A stretch of DNA of 64,000 nucleotides, from assembly GCA_963710865.1 (NCBI GenBank), contig CAVQBR010000002.1, positions 248,001 through 312,000 on the forward strand. The letters run 5' to 3'. The translations under genes and the position numbers were made by a program. Below the pieces are notes generated by a model. The model searched no databases and was not told the DNA's origin. It was given only the letters and a program-made list of their open reading frames with translations. The DNA is from PRDV01 sp963710865 (GTDB lineage: Bacteria; Babelota; Babeliae; Babelales; Babelaceae). The number at the start of each line of letters is the position of its first letter. The first letter of the stretch is position 1. Positions 25,438 through 34,292 of the stretch are shown here, piece by piece.

Positions 25438-25465
25438 TTGAAAAAGGCGCTAAACATGCTATTAT
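25438..25465 (+). promoter_or_regulatory. Predicted promoter of gene 25535
   Basis: TTGAAA (25438-25443), 16-bp spacer, TATTAT (25460-25465), then TACAAATAG. The -35 box lies in the loop of a GCGCC/GGCGC hairpin (25433-25450). Confidence 0.65.
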
Positions 25466-25534
25466 TACAAATAGCAAAACCCGAAAGCGGGGAAGCTCTG
25501 CTCAAAGATACTCAATCTACAAAGAGAGGATACC

Positions 25535-26866
25535 ATGAAAAAGCTCATACTCATTAGTTGCTTAGCCATTTCAAGTGTTCAAGCGATGCAAAAACAGGTC
25601 AGCATTACGGCCGCTCAAGCGCCAATGCAAGTAAGAAGATTAAATAACAAAATCCAAGAACTACTGCTTGCTATAGAAAATCGCAAAAGTACCCTTGGAA
25701 CTATTTGGGACACAAGATGCATGTTGATCGATGAATATGAAAAACTTACTGATCTTCTTACGCAAAGCGTAAAGACGAAGGCCACCACTCAATTGCGCAA
25801 CCAGATCGAAGATCGATTTAACAAGCTCAATACCCAATTTCTAGAACTGCTCAAGCAAGGCGTCGCACAGTACAAAAATGACTGTATAACCTTTAATGGC
25901 ATTAAGAATTGCCGCAATTTCTATGAATACTTGAGAAGGCGGATCAACCTAAGGCCCGAAGTTCCTGAAGTATTAAGTAGCGCCATACAAATTGAAATTG
26001 AAAGCCTCTTAACAACAGCACAGGTCTCTCCACCGCAAGTTTTGAGTTCTCTTTATACAGAACTCAATAACTTATTAGACAGCCAGGGTCTCTCGTTTGA
26101 GGAATTCTATAACCTCTACGGGCCATTAATGACGGATTATATATTCTTCTGCGATGAGCCAGATCAATCAAATCAACAAGTAATCTATGATCAGATGGTT
26201 GCGGCTACCAAACTTTTAATGCAAAAATTCGATGAGAGAATAGACTACATGAAGAACTTAGCAAGACATGGAAATTTTATCGCGTGTATGGTTGATCACT
26301 TTCATTTCTCGGTGTTCGTGTATACGGTAGTACTTGGTAGGAAATACTCCGAAGGCAAGATCATCGATACAGAAGTATTTCCTGAGGTGATAAGTAGTCA
26401 TATTACTACAAAGCTAACTGAAGTGCGCGCGATGGTGCCCCATACAGCAGCACACCGTATACTTCTATCGCCAAAAGCTAAAAGTAAAGCAACTGGCATT
26501 ACTCCTCAACAGAAGCGAGAGATAGCCCGGCTTACTCAGTTACTACGGAGTGTTCCTGTGAGCGAAATCCAATATTGCTTCTACCAACTTGCACATGTAT
26601 GGAATGAGATCCTTGCATTTGAAAATGAGCAGACTTCAAGCTCAGCAGAGCTCATCGATTCACTTATGCAGCTCTACACCGACTATTTTGCAACATATCT
26701 TGCTGCCATTAAAAAGATCGAGTCTTGCAACTTAATCCCTGCAAGCAAGCTGAATGTGCTACAACCATACAACCAATTCTTCGAAACAGTGCTCTCGCCA
26801 TATTGCATTTCAGGGCCCATTCACGATAAGCTGAGTACCTTGAATACTCAGTTGACAAACAGCTAA
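25535..26866 (+). CDS. Secreted helical protein of the local paralogous family
   Basis: 443 residues; signal peptide MKKLILISCLAISSVQAM-Q. The mature part is helical throughout. It has the family element IWDTRCMLIDEYEKL near residues 55-70 (an I/L-W followed by Tyr) and the C-terminal helix IHDKLSTLNTQL, matching the proteins at 4776, 27060 and 28313. No enzyme motif. It has its own consensus-like promoter and a rho-independent terminator, so it is expressed as a single gene. Confidence 0.82.
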   Translation: MKKLILISCLAISSVQAMQKQVSITAAQAPMQVRRLNNKIQELLLAIENRKSTLGTIWDTRCMLIDEYEKLTDLLTQSVKTKATTQLRNQIEDRFNKLNTQFLELLKQGVAQYKNDCITFNGIKNCRNFYEYLRRRINLRPEVPEVLSSAIQIEIESLLTTAQVSPPQVLSSLYTELNNLLDSQGLSFEEFYNLYGPLMTDYIFFCDEPDQSNQQVIYDQMVAATKLLMQKFDERIDYMKNLARHGNFIACMVDHFHFSVFVYTVVLGRKYSEGKIIDTEVFPEVISSHITTKLTEVRAMVPHTAAHRILLSPKAKSKATGITPQQKREIARLTQLLRSVPVSEIQYCFYQLAHVWNEILAFENEQTSSSAELIDSLMQLYTDYFATYLAAIKKIESCNLIPASKLNVLQPYNQFFETVLSPYCISGPIHDKLSTLNTQLTNS

Positions 26867-26869
26867 CAG

Positions 26870-26894
26870 AAAGCGCCTCCGGGCGCTTTTTTTT
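26870..26894 (+). terminator. Rho-independent terminator after gene 25535
   Basis: AAAGCGCC-TCC-GGGCGCTTTTTTTT: a GC stem followed by eight T, 4 nt after the stop codon. Confidence 0.88.
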
Positions 26895-26974
26895 AACAAG
26901 AAAAGACTCCACACAACTCAAGGTTGGGATCGCTCCGCGACACCAGACAATATTTTAGATTTTAAAAAATCCCC

Positions 26975-27002
26975 TTGAAAAAAGCCTCAAGTGTGCTATA
27001 AT
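26975..27002 (+). promoter_or_regulatory. Predicted promoter of gene 27060
   Basis: TTGAAA (26975-26980), 16-bp spacer, consensus TATAAT (26997-27002), then TACAAATAG, identical downstream context to the promoter at 25438. Confidence 0.75.
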
Positions 27003-27059
27003 TACAAATAGTAATGCCGCAAATGGAACCAAAAATAATCCCATACCCAGAGGACTCAC

Positions 27060-28160
27060 ATGAAGAAGCTCATATTACTCCCTATTCTCGCACTCTCAAC
27101 CGCTCAGGCGATTGAAGAAAGCATACTCATCTCACAACCAGAGTCTCTCAGCACAACACCACCAGCTGCAAGAGCTTCTGAATGTCAAGTTATCGCACAA
27201 CCATTAGAATTCGAAACAACACTCACCAATAACCAAATGCGATCGCTCATGGCAGCTAAAAACGACCTGCGGAGCCTAAAAAGCGACCTCATCGGTCTGC
27301 AGAACGACAGCCTCAGCCTTGAAGCCATATGGCGGAATCGCTCTCAGGCTGTTACTCGTTATGATCTAGTTGTGACACAACTCCGTCAATTACAACAACA
27401 AATAGACCTTCCTTCATCAGTTGGGGATCTCTGCTCAGAAGTTCGCGCTGAATTCAACAATACGGACTCCTTCATCTTCGACTCTATCAAAAAAACCAAA
27501 AAGGGATTGCGAAATAATAAAACGTTGGCAAATATTTTTCTGATCCTCAAGACTCACAAAGACTTGACGGCTCTGATTAATTATGAAAATGAAAACCCAA
27601 CTCCTATAAAAAAGAACATAGGAATGGAGCTTAACAGCTTAAAAATGGAAGCCATTCGCTCAGCACTCTCTTTACTAACGAAAGTTTATCATGGCCTCCG
27701 GTCAATGAAATTCCGAAATGAACTCCCAATGGAAGAACTTCATCGCGAGAGCCTGCGATTAAAAACGGACTATGTACTGCCTTTAAGCACAATTGAGTAC
27801 GACAACAACATCCATATAATGGGAGTTCTCGGTGATATCAAACTGATGATTAATGAAATTAATGCGCTGATTATCAGAAAGTTCGATGCAAAACTAAAAG
27901 AATTAGAAGTATATGCAACTGACCAAGACCTAGAAATGCTTCTCTTTAAACACCACGAGCTCTATCAATTCGGTCTATCCTTGATCAAAGCAGAAACTAC
28001 TCTCTCTGACGATCAACTTCTCGATCTCATAGCAAAAGAAGCTGAATCACGACGGCTTATTTCTGCAGCAAAGGATTACCTTCGATATAATCCGGCACTC
28101 TCCACCATGATCACATCAAACGATCAGGAAAATGATCCATCAATCCTGGCTCCTAATTGA
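27060..28160 (+). CDS. Secreted helical protein of the local paralogous family
   Basis: 366 residues; signal peptide MKKLILLPILALSTAQA. Family element SLEAIWRNRSQAVTRYDLV near residues 84-102, then a mostly helical body with an L-R-S-L-K-S-D-L-x-x-L-Q leucine-heptad stretch before it. Compared with the 25535 protein it is shorter at the C-terminus. Signal peptide and promoter are nearly the same as those of 25535, so recent duplication within the cluster is likely. Function unknown. Confidence 0.82.
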   Translation: MKKLILLPILALSTAQAIEESILISQPESLSTTPPAARASECQVIAQPLEFETTLTNNQMRSLMAAKNDLRSLKSDLIGLQNDSLSLEAIWRNRSQAVTRYDLVVTQLRQLQQQIDLPSSVGDLCSEVRAEFNNTDSFIFDSIKKTKKGLRNNKTLANIFLILKTHKDLTALINYENENPTPIKKNIGMELNSLKMEAIRSALSLLTKVYHGLRSMKFRNELPMEELHRESLRLKTDYVLPLSTIEYDNNIHIMGVLGDIKLMINEINALIIRKFDAKLKELEVYATDQDLEMLLFKHHELYQFGLSLIKAETTLSDDQLLDLIAKEAESRRLISAAKDYLRYNPALSTMITSNDQENDPSILAPN

Positions 28161-28166
28161 AAAAGC

Positions 28167-28193
28167 AAGCGCCTTCGGGCGCTTTTCCTTTTT
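28167..28193 (+). terminator. Rho-independent terminator after gene 27060
   Basis: AAGCGCC-TTCG-GGCGCTTTTCCTTTTT with a UUCG-type loop, starting 7 nt after the stop codon. Confidence 0.88.
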
Positions 28194-28239
28194 GCACAGA
28201 AATGGCAAATTGCGATTTATTTCTCAAACTTTATGTTAC

Positions 28240-28267
28240 TTGTAAAATAATTTATTTATGATAAGAT
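28240..28267 (+). promoter_or_regulatory. Predicted promoter of gene 28313
   Basis: TTGTAA (28240-28245), 16-bp spacer, TAAGAT (28262-28267), then TACTACTAG. Confidence 0.5.
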
Positions 28268-28312
28268 TACTACTAGAAAAAACCCTCTTCATACCTAGCC
28301 TGGAGAATATTT

Positions 28313-29215
28313 ATGAAAACATTTTTTGTCTTAATCCTCATGGGAACGATGGCACTTGAAGCAGCAGAGCTGACACTTAGCCATCCTGAATCAACCACCC
28401 CCGAGCAATCCCTCGAGCAGGAACTCTCTCAACAGTTACTAGAGCTACAAAATCAAATTGTGGATCTCAACAACCACAGCTTAGATCACGCTAAGCTATG
28501 GGAAGAAACAGCAAAGCACATCCAAACGTATAACTCATTGCTTCCTCGTATCGACCTCTCTAATCCGAACCTTCGCTCGCTTTCAGAGTATACCGAGGAA
28601 CTCATTTGTCTGATCAACTCAAGCAACTATCAGTTATTCATAAAAGCTATAGATATCTTTAAAACCCAAATGAAGGCCTATCCAGATAAGTTGACCTCCT
28701 TCAGACTATGGCACTCAAGGCTCTTTGGAATCTTTCAAAGTATCATAGTTAAACGAACTGATGTCCCTGATTACGTAAAAAAGCACATTGAACAGAAGCT
28801 TCGCTCGTTTCGGGCAGAGTTTCCTCACCGATCAGCCAACAATTTGTTTTATCAGAACCCCTCTGCAAGCTCTGCAGCTACAGAGTATGAGATAGAAAAG
28901 CTCATGGCATCGGAGATTTTTAAGAGTGAATCGTACAAATCATGCCTCTCATGCAAAATAGCGATTGATAAGCTCATGAACACTTATGATCTGCCGATGC
29001 CACAGCAAGATCTCCTGCTTGAGGCATTTATCTCAAAACTGCAAAAGGGAATCAGTGAGTTAGAAAAAAGCAATCTGCCAATCGATCAGGCTCTGCAACA
29101 ACTGAGCGTATTGAATTACGTTTGCGCCTCTCTTACCACTTATGTACGTTCTGAAAAGATCGATCCATTGTTCGAGAAGATCATTCAAATCAGAGGGGAC
29201 TTAACCTCGTACTAA
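28313..29215 (+). CDS. Secreted helical protein of the local paralogous family
   Basis: 300 residues; signal peptide MKTFFVLILMGTMALEA. The family element LDHAKLWEETAKHIQTYNSL lies near residues 58-77, preceded by a leucine/glutamine heptad helix (LSQQLLELQNQIVDLNNHS). The C-terminal helix KIDPLFEKIIQIRGDL aligns with those of the 25535 and 4776 proteins. Ribosome site CTGGAG precedes the ATG. Shortest clear member of the group; unknown function. Confidence 0.82.
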   Translation: MKTFFVLILMGTMALEAAELTLSHPESTTPEQSLEQELSQQLLELQNQIVDLNNHSLDHAKLWEETAKHIQTYNSLLPRIDLSNPNLRSLSEYTEELICLINSSNYQLFIKAIDIFKTQMKAYPDKLTSFRLWHSRLFGIFQSIIVKRTDVPDYVKKHIEQKLRSFRAEFPHRSANNLFYQNPSASSAATEYEIEKLMASEIFKSESYKSCLSCKIAIDKLMNTYDLPMPQQDLLLEAFISKLQKGISELEKSNLPIDQALQQLSVLNYVCASLTTYVRSEKIDPLFEKIIQIRGDLTSY

Positions 29216-29294
29216 TTCTCCCTGAGCAATCTCTTTACCCTCCTTGTATTTATTTGTTACAATAAAAGTAATAATCATTACAGGAGTGGAACTT

Positions 29295-29930
29295 ATGAAA
29301 CGAGTGCTGACCATATGCCTTTTTAGTCTCTCTCTTTCTGCCCAGCGTCCTCAAGGAAACTTTCGAGTATTGTGCCATGGACAATATACTTCCGATATGA
29401 AGTCAACACTGAAGCAATTTTCGGGGTTTACGAAGCCTGCAGAATTGAAGAAGTATCAGGACTTTATACTTATGGCAAAGCAGCATGTTGATCTTGGGTA
29501 TAAAATCAGGCATTTTGAAAATGAGCTTACTTCGGATGTGCGAGCACTATGGAGAACTCCGCTTCAACATTATAATGATTGTAGAACATCCTATACATCT
29601 GCCTATGATAGAACTTTTATTCAGCAAAGTCTTCCAAAAACAATTTTATCCCGCTGCGATCAGACTTACGCTGCAGAAACGCAAACACTCATTCATAATC
29701 ATAAGCAGCTGCTTAAACCGAGCGTCTTACATGACTATCTTTCCTATCTTGTGATGCTCAAGCAGCATACTGACCTTGCATTTAAACTCGGCGACTTTGA
29801 GCGGCTGATGACAAATCCAAATATGGCAAAGCTGTATGGCCCACTTCGCAGATACGAAAACTGTATCGATGCAAATATCAGAAACACACAACCATATGCT
29901 ACGTATGGAGATCACTCTGTTGGCACGTAA
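29295..29930 (+). CDS. Secreted protein with two internal repeats, function unknown
   Basis: 211 residues from ATG 29295 (AGGAGTGG ribosome site); the longer upstream frame is unlikely because the signal peptide MKRVLTICLFSLSLSAQ starts here. Two copies of an about 75-residue module: KKYQDFILMAKQHVDLGYKIRHFE...LW.TPLQHYNDC and HDYLSYLVMLKQHTDLAFKLGDFE...LYGPLRRYENC. Each copy ends with a conserved Tyr-x-x-Cys, suggesting a disulfide in the exported protein. The last 32 bases overlap the 3' end of the convergent C11 protease gene. Confidence 0.8.
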   Translation: MKRVLTICLFSLSLSAQRPQGNFRVLCHGQYTSDMKSTLKQFSGFTKPAELKKYQDFILMAKQHVDLGYKIRHFENELTSDVRALWRTPLQHYNDCRTSYTSAYDRTFIQQSLPKTILSRCDQTYAAETQTLIHNHKQLLKPSVLHDYLSYLVMLKQHTDLAFKLGDFERLMTNPNMAKLYGPLRRYENCIDANIRNTQPYATYGDHSVGT

Positions 29931-31200
29931 ACCAGTGCAAAAACTTTTGCCATGAATGGTCAAAAGCATATGAACGATCTATATGAGCTTTCGGAAAGTA
30001 TAATGAACACCCTCGTGCCAAAGCACAGGACGTTCCGGCGCAAGAAGCAATCACTGCTTCCCTCAGGGCTTCAAGTGCGCAAAGGAGTTTCTCCTTTACC
30101 AGCTCAAGCGCATCAGTTCTGGCAAGCATATCAAGTTCGTCATACCACTGTTCATAGAAACTCATGAGATCTGCATACATCGGCACAAAACAAAATCGCT
30201 GATTTTTTTGTCGAGCTGCAAGGATAGTCGGTCGAATCGACTGAGACGGCTCCCGACAGAGGCACTCCCCATAAGCACGAATCAAATCATCCAATGTTTC
30301 AAGCACTCTCTCTACTCGTGAGAGATCGAGAGCAGAGAGACAATAAAGTGTATGATCTTTTAGTCGTTGGGCAGAATCATAGTAATACACCAAAGCCCGC
30401 ACTACTTGTTCTACCGAACGCTGCGAGCTCAACAACCCACAGAGGGAACTATAATCCCATCCTTCCTTCTCTTCGCATTCTTGTGAGGCAATGAGATACT
30501 GCCCATACGGAGCTAAATCCTGAGCAATCTCAAGCATCGCCATATTGCATGCATCAAATCCTATACAATCGATTTTTCTTCCTACGAGGTTGGTGGCATG
30601 ATGCATACATTCAATCAAATCGTTGCGCGAAAGAGAACCCTGTCGGGTGAGAAAGACTGATTTACAACCCCAGCTCTCAAGAATACGTTCGCAGAGTTCC
30701 TCATTCTGCTGCTGACAAAAACGAAAAAAGGGTGAATCTCCCTCATCAGGTTCATAGACCCATCGTTTTAGTTCATCATTCCAAGTAGGCTCCAAACTCC
30801 CTGTTCCATGGCCTGAGAAGATCAGCATTGTCTTATTCAATCCGACATCTGAAAAAGCCCAAGAAAGAGCATTCCTCAAAGCATCCTTTTGATCGGTGAC
30901 TTGTTCAACCGAAACCAATTGCGGCCCCTCTGCATCAATTATGTAACGTGAAGCAACCTGATCTGATTGCAGTTGTACACAAAGCGACACCTCAGGCCTA
31001 GCACCTATGCAGACATCTTTGAGTGCCCGATAGGCTGCAGTAGCGAGGAAGTCATCAGCTTGAATATAGAGTAATACATTCCAGCTCTCTGAGATAATGG
31101 GTGCTTCAATAACGCTTAAAGATATAAGCGCAAAGAGCTGCCATTTAAGTGGGCTTCTGGTATACTTAATATCGAGGTTTTTAAATTGATAGGTTACCAT
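29899..31200 (-). CDS. Clostripain-like (C11 family) cysteine protease
   Basis: About 433 residues if translation starts at MVTYQFKNLD (31200); a hydrophobic segment follows (KWQLFALISLSVIEAP), a likely membrane anchor or signal. The C11/caspase-like fold is seen in LLYIQADDFL, the catalytic His in MLIFSGHGTGS, and the catalytic Cys in CIGFDACNMAMLE, followed by YLIASQECEEKEGWDY, typical for the family. Clostripain-like enzymes cleave after basic residues and often self-process; here target and activation are unknown. The start codon overlaps that of the divergent EamA gene in a CATG, and the 3' end overlaps the 29295 gene. Confidence 0.88.
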   Translation of the reverse strand: MVTYQFKNLDIKYTRSPLKWQLFALISLSVIEAPIISESWNVLLYIQADDFLATAAYRALKDVCIGARPEVSLCVQLQSDQVASRYIIDAEGPQLVSVEQVTDQKDALRNALSWAFSDVGLNKTMLIFSGHGTGSLEPTWNDELKRWVYEPDEGDSPFFRFCQQQNEELCERILESWGCKSVFLTRQGSLSRNDLIECMHHATNLVGRKIDCIGFDACNMAMLEIAQDLAPYGQYLIASQECEEKEGWDYSSLCGLLSSQRSVEQVVRALVYYYDSAQRLKDHTLYCLSALDLSRVERVLETLDDLIRAYGECLCREPSQSIRPTILAARQKNQRFCFVPMYADLMSFYEQWYDELDMLARTDALELVKEKLLCALEALREAVIASCAGTSCALARGCSLYFPKAHIDRSYAFDHSWQKFLHWFTCQQSDLHT

Positions 31201-32128
31201 GTTTTTAGTGTTTCTCTTGTATGCTCTTTTTGGATTTACCTTTACCTTGGGCAAAATTGCCCTCATGTATGCTGCTCCCTTTTTTTTTGTAGCATGCCGC
31301 ATGCTCTTTGGGGGCGGCGGTCTTCTTGCCTATGTTTATAGCACCAAGCATATACGATGTAACTTACAAAAGGAAGATTGGCCTCATTATGTTCAAATTG
31401 CCCTTTTTGGAATCTTTGTACCCTATTGCCTCCGTGCCTGGGGCCTTCAATATCTTTCTTCAACCAAATCAGCCTTTATCTTTACCTTAATGCCTTTTTT
31501 TACGGCTCTCTTTTCTTACTTTTTTCATCAGGAAAAACTTAATGTGCATAAGGCAGTTGGTCTGATGATAGGCTTTTTGGGGATGATGCCAACACTTCTT
31601 ACCAGTTCATCCACCGAGAATCTCCTTTCTGCATTTGGCTGTATATCATGGCCTGAGCTTGCGATGCTCGGCGCAGTTGCATCATTTGCCTATACCCTCA
31701 TTGCCATGCAAAGACTCGTAAAGCACCGTGGGTGCCCTGCAGTGCTCGCTAATGGGATAACGATGATTCTGGGAGGCTTTCTCTCATTAAATGCTGCACT
31801 TCTGGTAGAAACTACCTGGATTCGTGGTAACGTCTTCATTTTTAGCGGTATTTTGGCTTTACAGATCATAATCAGCAATCTTATTTGTTCCAATCTTCAA
31901 GCTAATCTCCTCAAACACTATAGCCCAACCTTTATGGCATTTGCTGGGTTTCTTACTCCACTCTGTGCTGCATTTTATGGATGGCTCTTGCTCAACGAAA
32001 CGCTCTGCCCACAATACATTGTTTCGTTTCTCTGTGTGTTTTTGGGTCTCTTTATCTATTATTTCGATGAAACAAAACGCAAACGAAAGCTTGCAAAGAC
32101 GATGGTACTAGATTCGAAAGAATTTTGA
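31199..32128 (+). CDS. EamA/DMT-family transporter
   Basis: 309 residues with ten predicted membrane helices in two EamA halves (about 1-140 and 145-295). The first half has LLYALFGFTFTLGKIALMYAAPFF and YLSSTKSAFIFTLMPFFTALFSYFF, typical for drug/metabolite exporters; the second ends FAGFLTPLCAAFYGWLLLNE. Substrate cannot be read from sequence; amino acids, nucleotides or metabolites are all known for this superfamily. The start overlaps the divergent protease start in CATG; the 3' end meets the ABC-F gene tail-to-tail with 4 nt between stops. Confidence 0.87.
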   Translation: MFLVFLLYALFGFTFTLGKIALMYAAPFFFVACRMLFGGGGLLAYVYSTKHIRCNLQKEDWPHYVQIALFGIFVPYCLRAWGLQYLSSTKSAFIFTLMPFFTALFSYFFHQEKLNVHKAVGLMIGFLGMMPTLLTSSSTENLLSAFGCISWPELAMLGAVASFAYTLIAMQRLVKHRGCPAVLANGITMILGGFLSLNAALLVETTWIRGNVFIFSGILALQIIISNLICSNLQANLLKHYSPTFMAFAGFLTPLCAAFYGWLLLNETLCPQYIVSFLCVFLGLFIYYFDETKRKRKLAKTMVLDSKEF

Positions 32129-32132
32129 TTGC

Positions 32133-33974
32133 TCAATTCTCGGTGAGCTTCGCTTCCCATTGGGCAACTAACTCTTCAAGCTTATGTTCCGTTTTTTTCA
32201 ACTCCGCCGCGGCCTGTGCATAGGCAGCTGATCCATACTCGAGAGTACAAAACGAATTACGAAGCTTCTCAAGGGAGCGTTCGAGCTTTTCTATTTTTGA
32301 TTCAAGTGAAGAGAGCTCTTTTTTTTGAATCATCGATTGTTTAGCCTTTTGAGGAGCTGGCGCTGCGCAGGAGACCACTGGAGTATCTTGCTGCTTCTTA
32401 TGAGCAAGAAAGCCTTCATAGGTACCCGGATAGTCATGAAGACCCGTAGGAGTGAGTTCCCAAATACGAGTCGCCAATGCCTCTAAAAAGCTGTGGTCAT
32501 GGGATACAAATAGGATAGTACCTTCATACTGCTTAAGTGCTTGAAGAAGTACTTCCTTTGCATAGAGATCAAGGTGATTCGTCGGCTCATCAAGGAGTAA
32601 GACATTCGCCTTTTGCAGCAGTACTTTGACCATAGCAACTCTATTTCGCTCACCACCACTGAGCACAGACACTTTTTTGTAAACGGAATCTCCGCTAAAA
32701 AGAAATGAGCCCAAAAACGTTCGTATCGTTGCTTCAGGAACATCCTTGATTCTATCTAAGACCTCTTCAAGAACAGTCTTCTGCGGACTCAAAGCCCTCA
32801 TCTGATCTTGTTCAAACACGGCATATTGTACGTTATGGCCAAATGAAATCGATCCATCTTGGAGAGGATAGGTACCCGTTATCAAATTAAATAGGGTAGT
32901 TTTTCCTGTACCATTAGGAGCAACCAGTGCAATACGTTCACCCCGCTGCATCTGGGCGGAAACTGAACGAAATAAGGTCTTTCCTTCAAAGCCATGCTTT
33001 ACACCAGAGAGACTTAATACGACGGCTCCCGGACGGATGCCCTGCGGAAAGCTCAGTGAGATAGTTGGCAGAAGAGGATCGAGCTCGATGCGTTCTAACT
33101 TATCTAGCTGCTTCATCATACTTTGGGCCATTCTTGCCTTGTTAGCCTTCGCCTTAAAGCGATCAATAATATCTTCTTTCCGGGCTATCTCCTTTTGCTG
33201 GCGAGCATAGGCCGATTCTAAGACCTCTCTTTGGCGTTCCTGCTCAGCAACAAACGAAGTAAAATTCCCACGAAAGAACTTTGCTTTGCCCCGCTCGAGG
33301 GAAAGAATGTAATCACATGCCTTGTCTAAGTAGTATCTATCGTGACTTACTAAAAGAAAGCCAAAGCGGCCCTGTTTTAAAAAGTCAAAAAACCATTCCT
33401 TTGTCGGCAAATCAAGATGATTGGTAGGCTCATCAAATAGATAAAAGTCAGCATCCTCAAGAAGTAGTTTTGCAAGCACGAGCCGCATCTTCCAGCCGAC
33501 GCTGAGCTGACTTACTTCTTGCTCAAACATTTCTTTGGTAAACCCGAGCCCTTTTAAGATTTTTTCAGTGCGTTCTTGAGCAAGAGCTGCATCATAGGCC
33601 GTACACTTTTCATGTAATTCGCTATACCGTTCTAAAATATCAAGATCTCCCGATTCCAATTGCGACTCAAGCTGAGCCATTTCAGTTTCTAAAAGTCTAT
33701 AAGCTTCAAATACTGACAAGGCCTCTTCTCGCACCGATTTGGTAGAAAGAAGCACCATTTCCTGGGGCATGTATCCAATTTTCTTATGCTTCTCACGAGA
33801 TACCGAACCTTCGTCCAGCTTTACATCCCCAACTATCACCCGCAAGAGTGTAGACTTACCCATCCCATTTCTGCCAAGAACACCAATCCGCTGATTCTGC
33901 AGAAAACTAAGACGTATCCCATCAAAGACCGTCTGACTGCCATAGGAAAGAGATCCATTTTCAATAAAAATCAT
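32133..33974 (-). CDS. ABC-F family ATP-binding protein
   Basis: About 613 residues from MIFIENGSLSYGSQTVF (AGGTTG precedes); an upstream in-frame Met is not needed. Two ABC domains: Walker A GRNGMGKSTLLR and GTGKTTLFNLI, signatures QLSVGWKMRL and LSGGERNRVAM, Walker B YLFDEPTNHLDLP and LLLDEPTNHLDLY. A charged inter-domain linker carries the P-site tRNA-interaction motif region (about 240-300). The C-terminal coiled coil (about 550-610) resembles Uup/YdiF. There are no membrane segments, so it is not a transporter; ABC-F proteins act on ribosomes to relieve stalls or resist antibiotics. Confidence 0.93.
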   Translation of the reverse strand: MIFIENGSLSYGSQTVFDGIRLSFLQNQRIGVLGRNGMGKSTLLRVIVGDVKLDEGSVSREKHKKIGYMPQEMVLLSTKSVREEALSVFEAYRLLETEMAQLESQLESGDLDILERYSELHEKCTAYDAALAQERTEKILKGLGFTKEMFEQEVSQLSVGWKMRLVLAKLLLEDADFYLFDEPTNHLDLPTKEWFFDFLKQGRFGFLLVSHDRYYLDKACDYILSLERGKAKFFRGNFTSFVAEQERQREVLESAYARQQKEIARKEDIIDRFKAKANKARMAQSMMKQLDKLERIELDPLLPTISLSFPQGIRPGAVVLSLSGVKHGFEGKTLFRSVSAQMQRGERIALVAPNGTGKTTLFNLITGTYPLQDGSISFGHNVQYAVFEQDQMRALSPQKTVLEEVLDRIKDVPEATIRTFLGSFLFSGDSVYKKVSVLSGGERNRVAMVKVLLQKANVLLLDEPTNHLDLYAKEVLLQALKQYEGTILFVSHDHSFLEALATRIWELTPTGLHDYPGTYEGFLAHKKQQDTPVVSCAAPAPQKAKQSMIQKKELSSLESKIEKLERSLEKLRNSFCTLEYGSAAYAQAAAELKKTEHKLEELVAQWEAKLTEN

Positions 33975-34065
33975 AGCACAACCTGTTCGTATAAACCTTT
34001 CTTGAGTATAGCACAAGTCGACAATTTCAACAAGGAGAAGGTGCCGTTATCTTATTGCAATATTC

Positions 34066-34095
34066 TTGACTAAAGGGATTGATTTTCTCTAGACT
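34066..34095 (+). promoter_or_regulatory. Candidate promoter for small ORF 34116
   Basis: TTGACT (34066-34071), 18-bp spacer, TAGACT (34090-34095). Confidence 0.35.
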
Positions 34096-34115
34096 AAAGG
34101 AAGAAAGGAACATCT

Positions 34116-34292
34116 ATGAAGCTACTCATTCTTCTTCTTATTCCTCAGCTCAGCTTTGCCTTGATCGATCCGGTACCCCTTGAAGAAATAGAAGCTCTCA
34201 AGAGCCTTACAAAGCAAACTGGTTCATTTTGTTCGCGCAAGAAGCTACAAGGTAGCGTAATAGCTCCGAATCCATTTCTCCGGGTTCTGTAA
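34116..34292 (+). CDS. Small predicted secreted peptide (58 aa), possibly a gene relic
   Basis: ATG at 34116 follows GAAAGGAAC, a good ribosome site. The product begins MKLLILLLIPQLSFA, a clear signal peptide, then LIDPVPLEEIEALKSLTKQT and ends about 25 residues later. The last 48 bases overlap the convergent gene at 34245. Signal peptide, ribosome site and promoter all agree, so it was a real exported protein. The short mature part suggests it is either a small peptide or the stub of a longer gene truncated by rearrangement. Confidence 0.45.
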   Translation: MKLLILLLIPQLSFALIDPVPLEEIEALKSLTKQTGSFCSRKKLQGSVIAPNPFLRVL

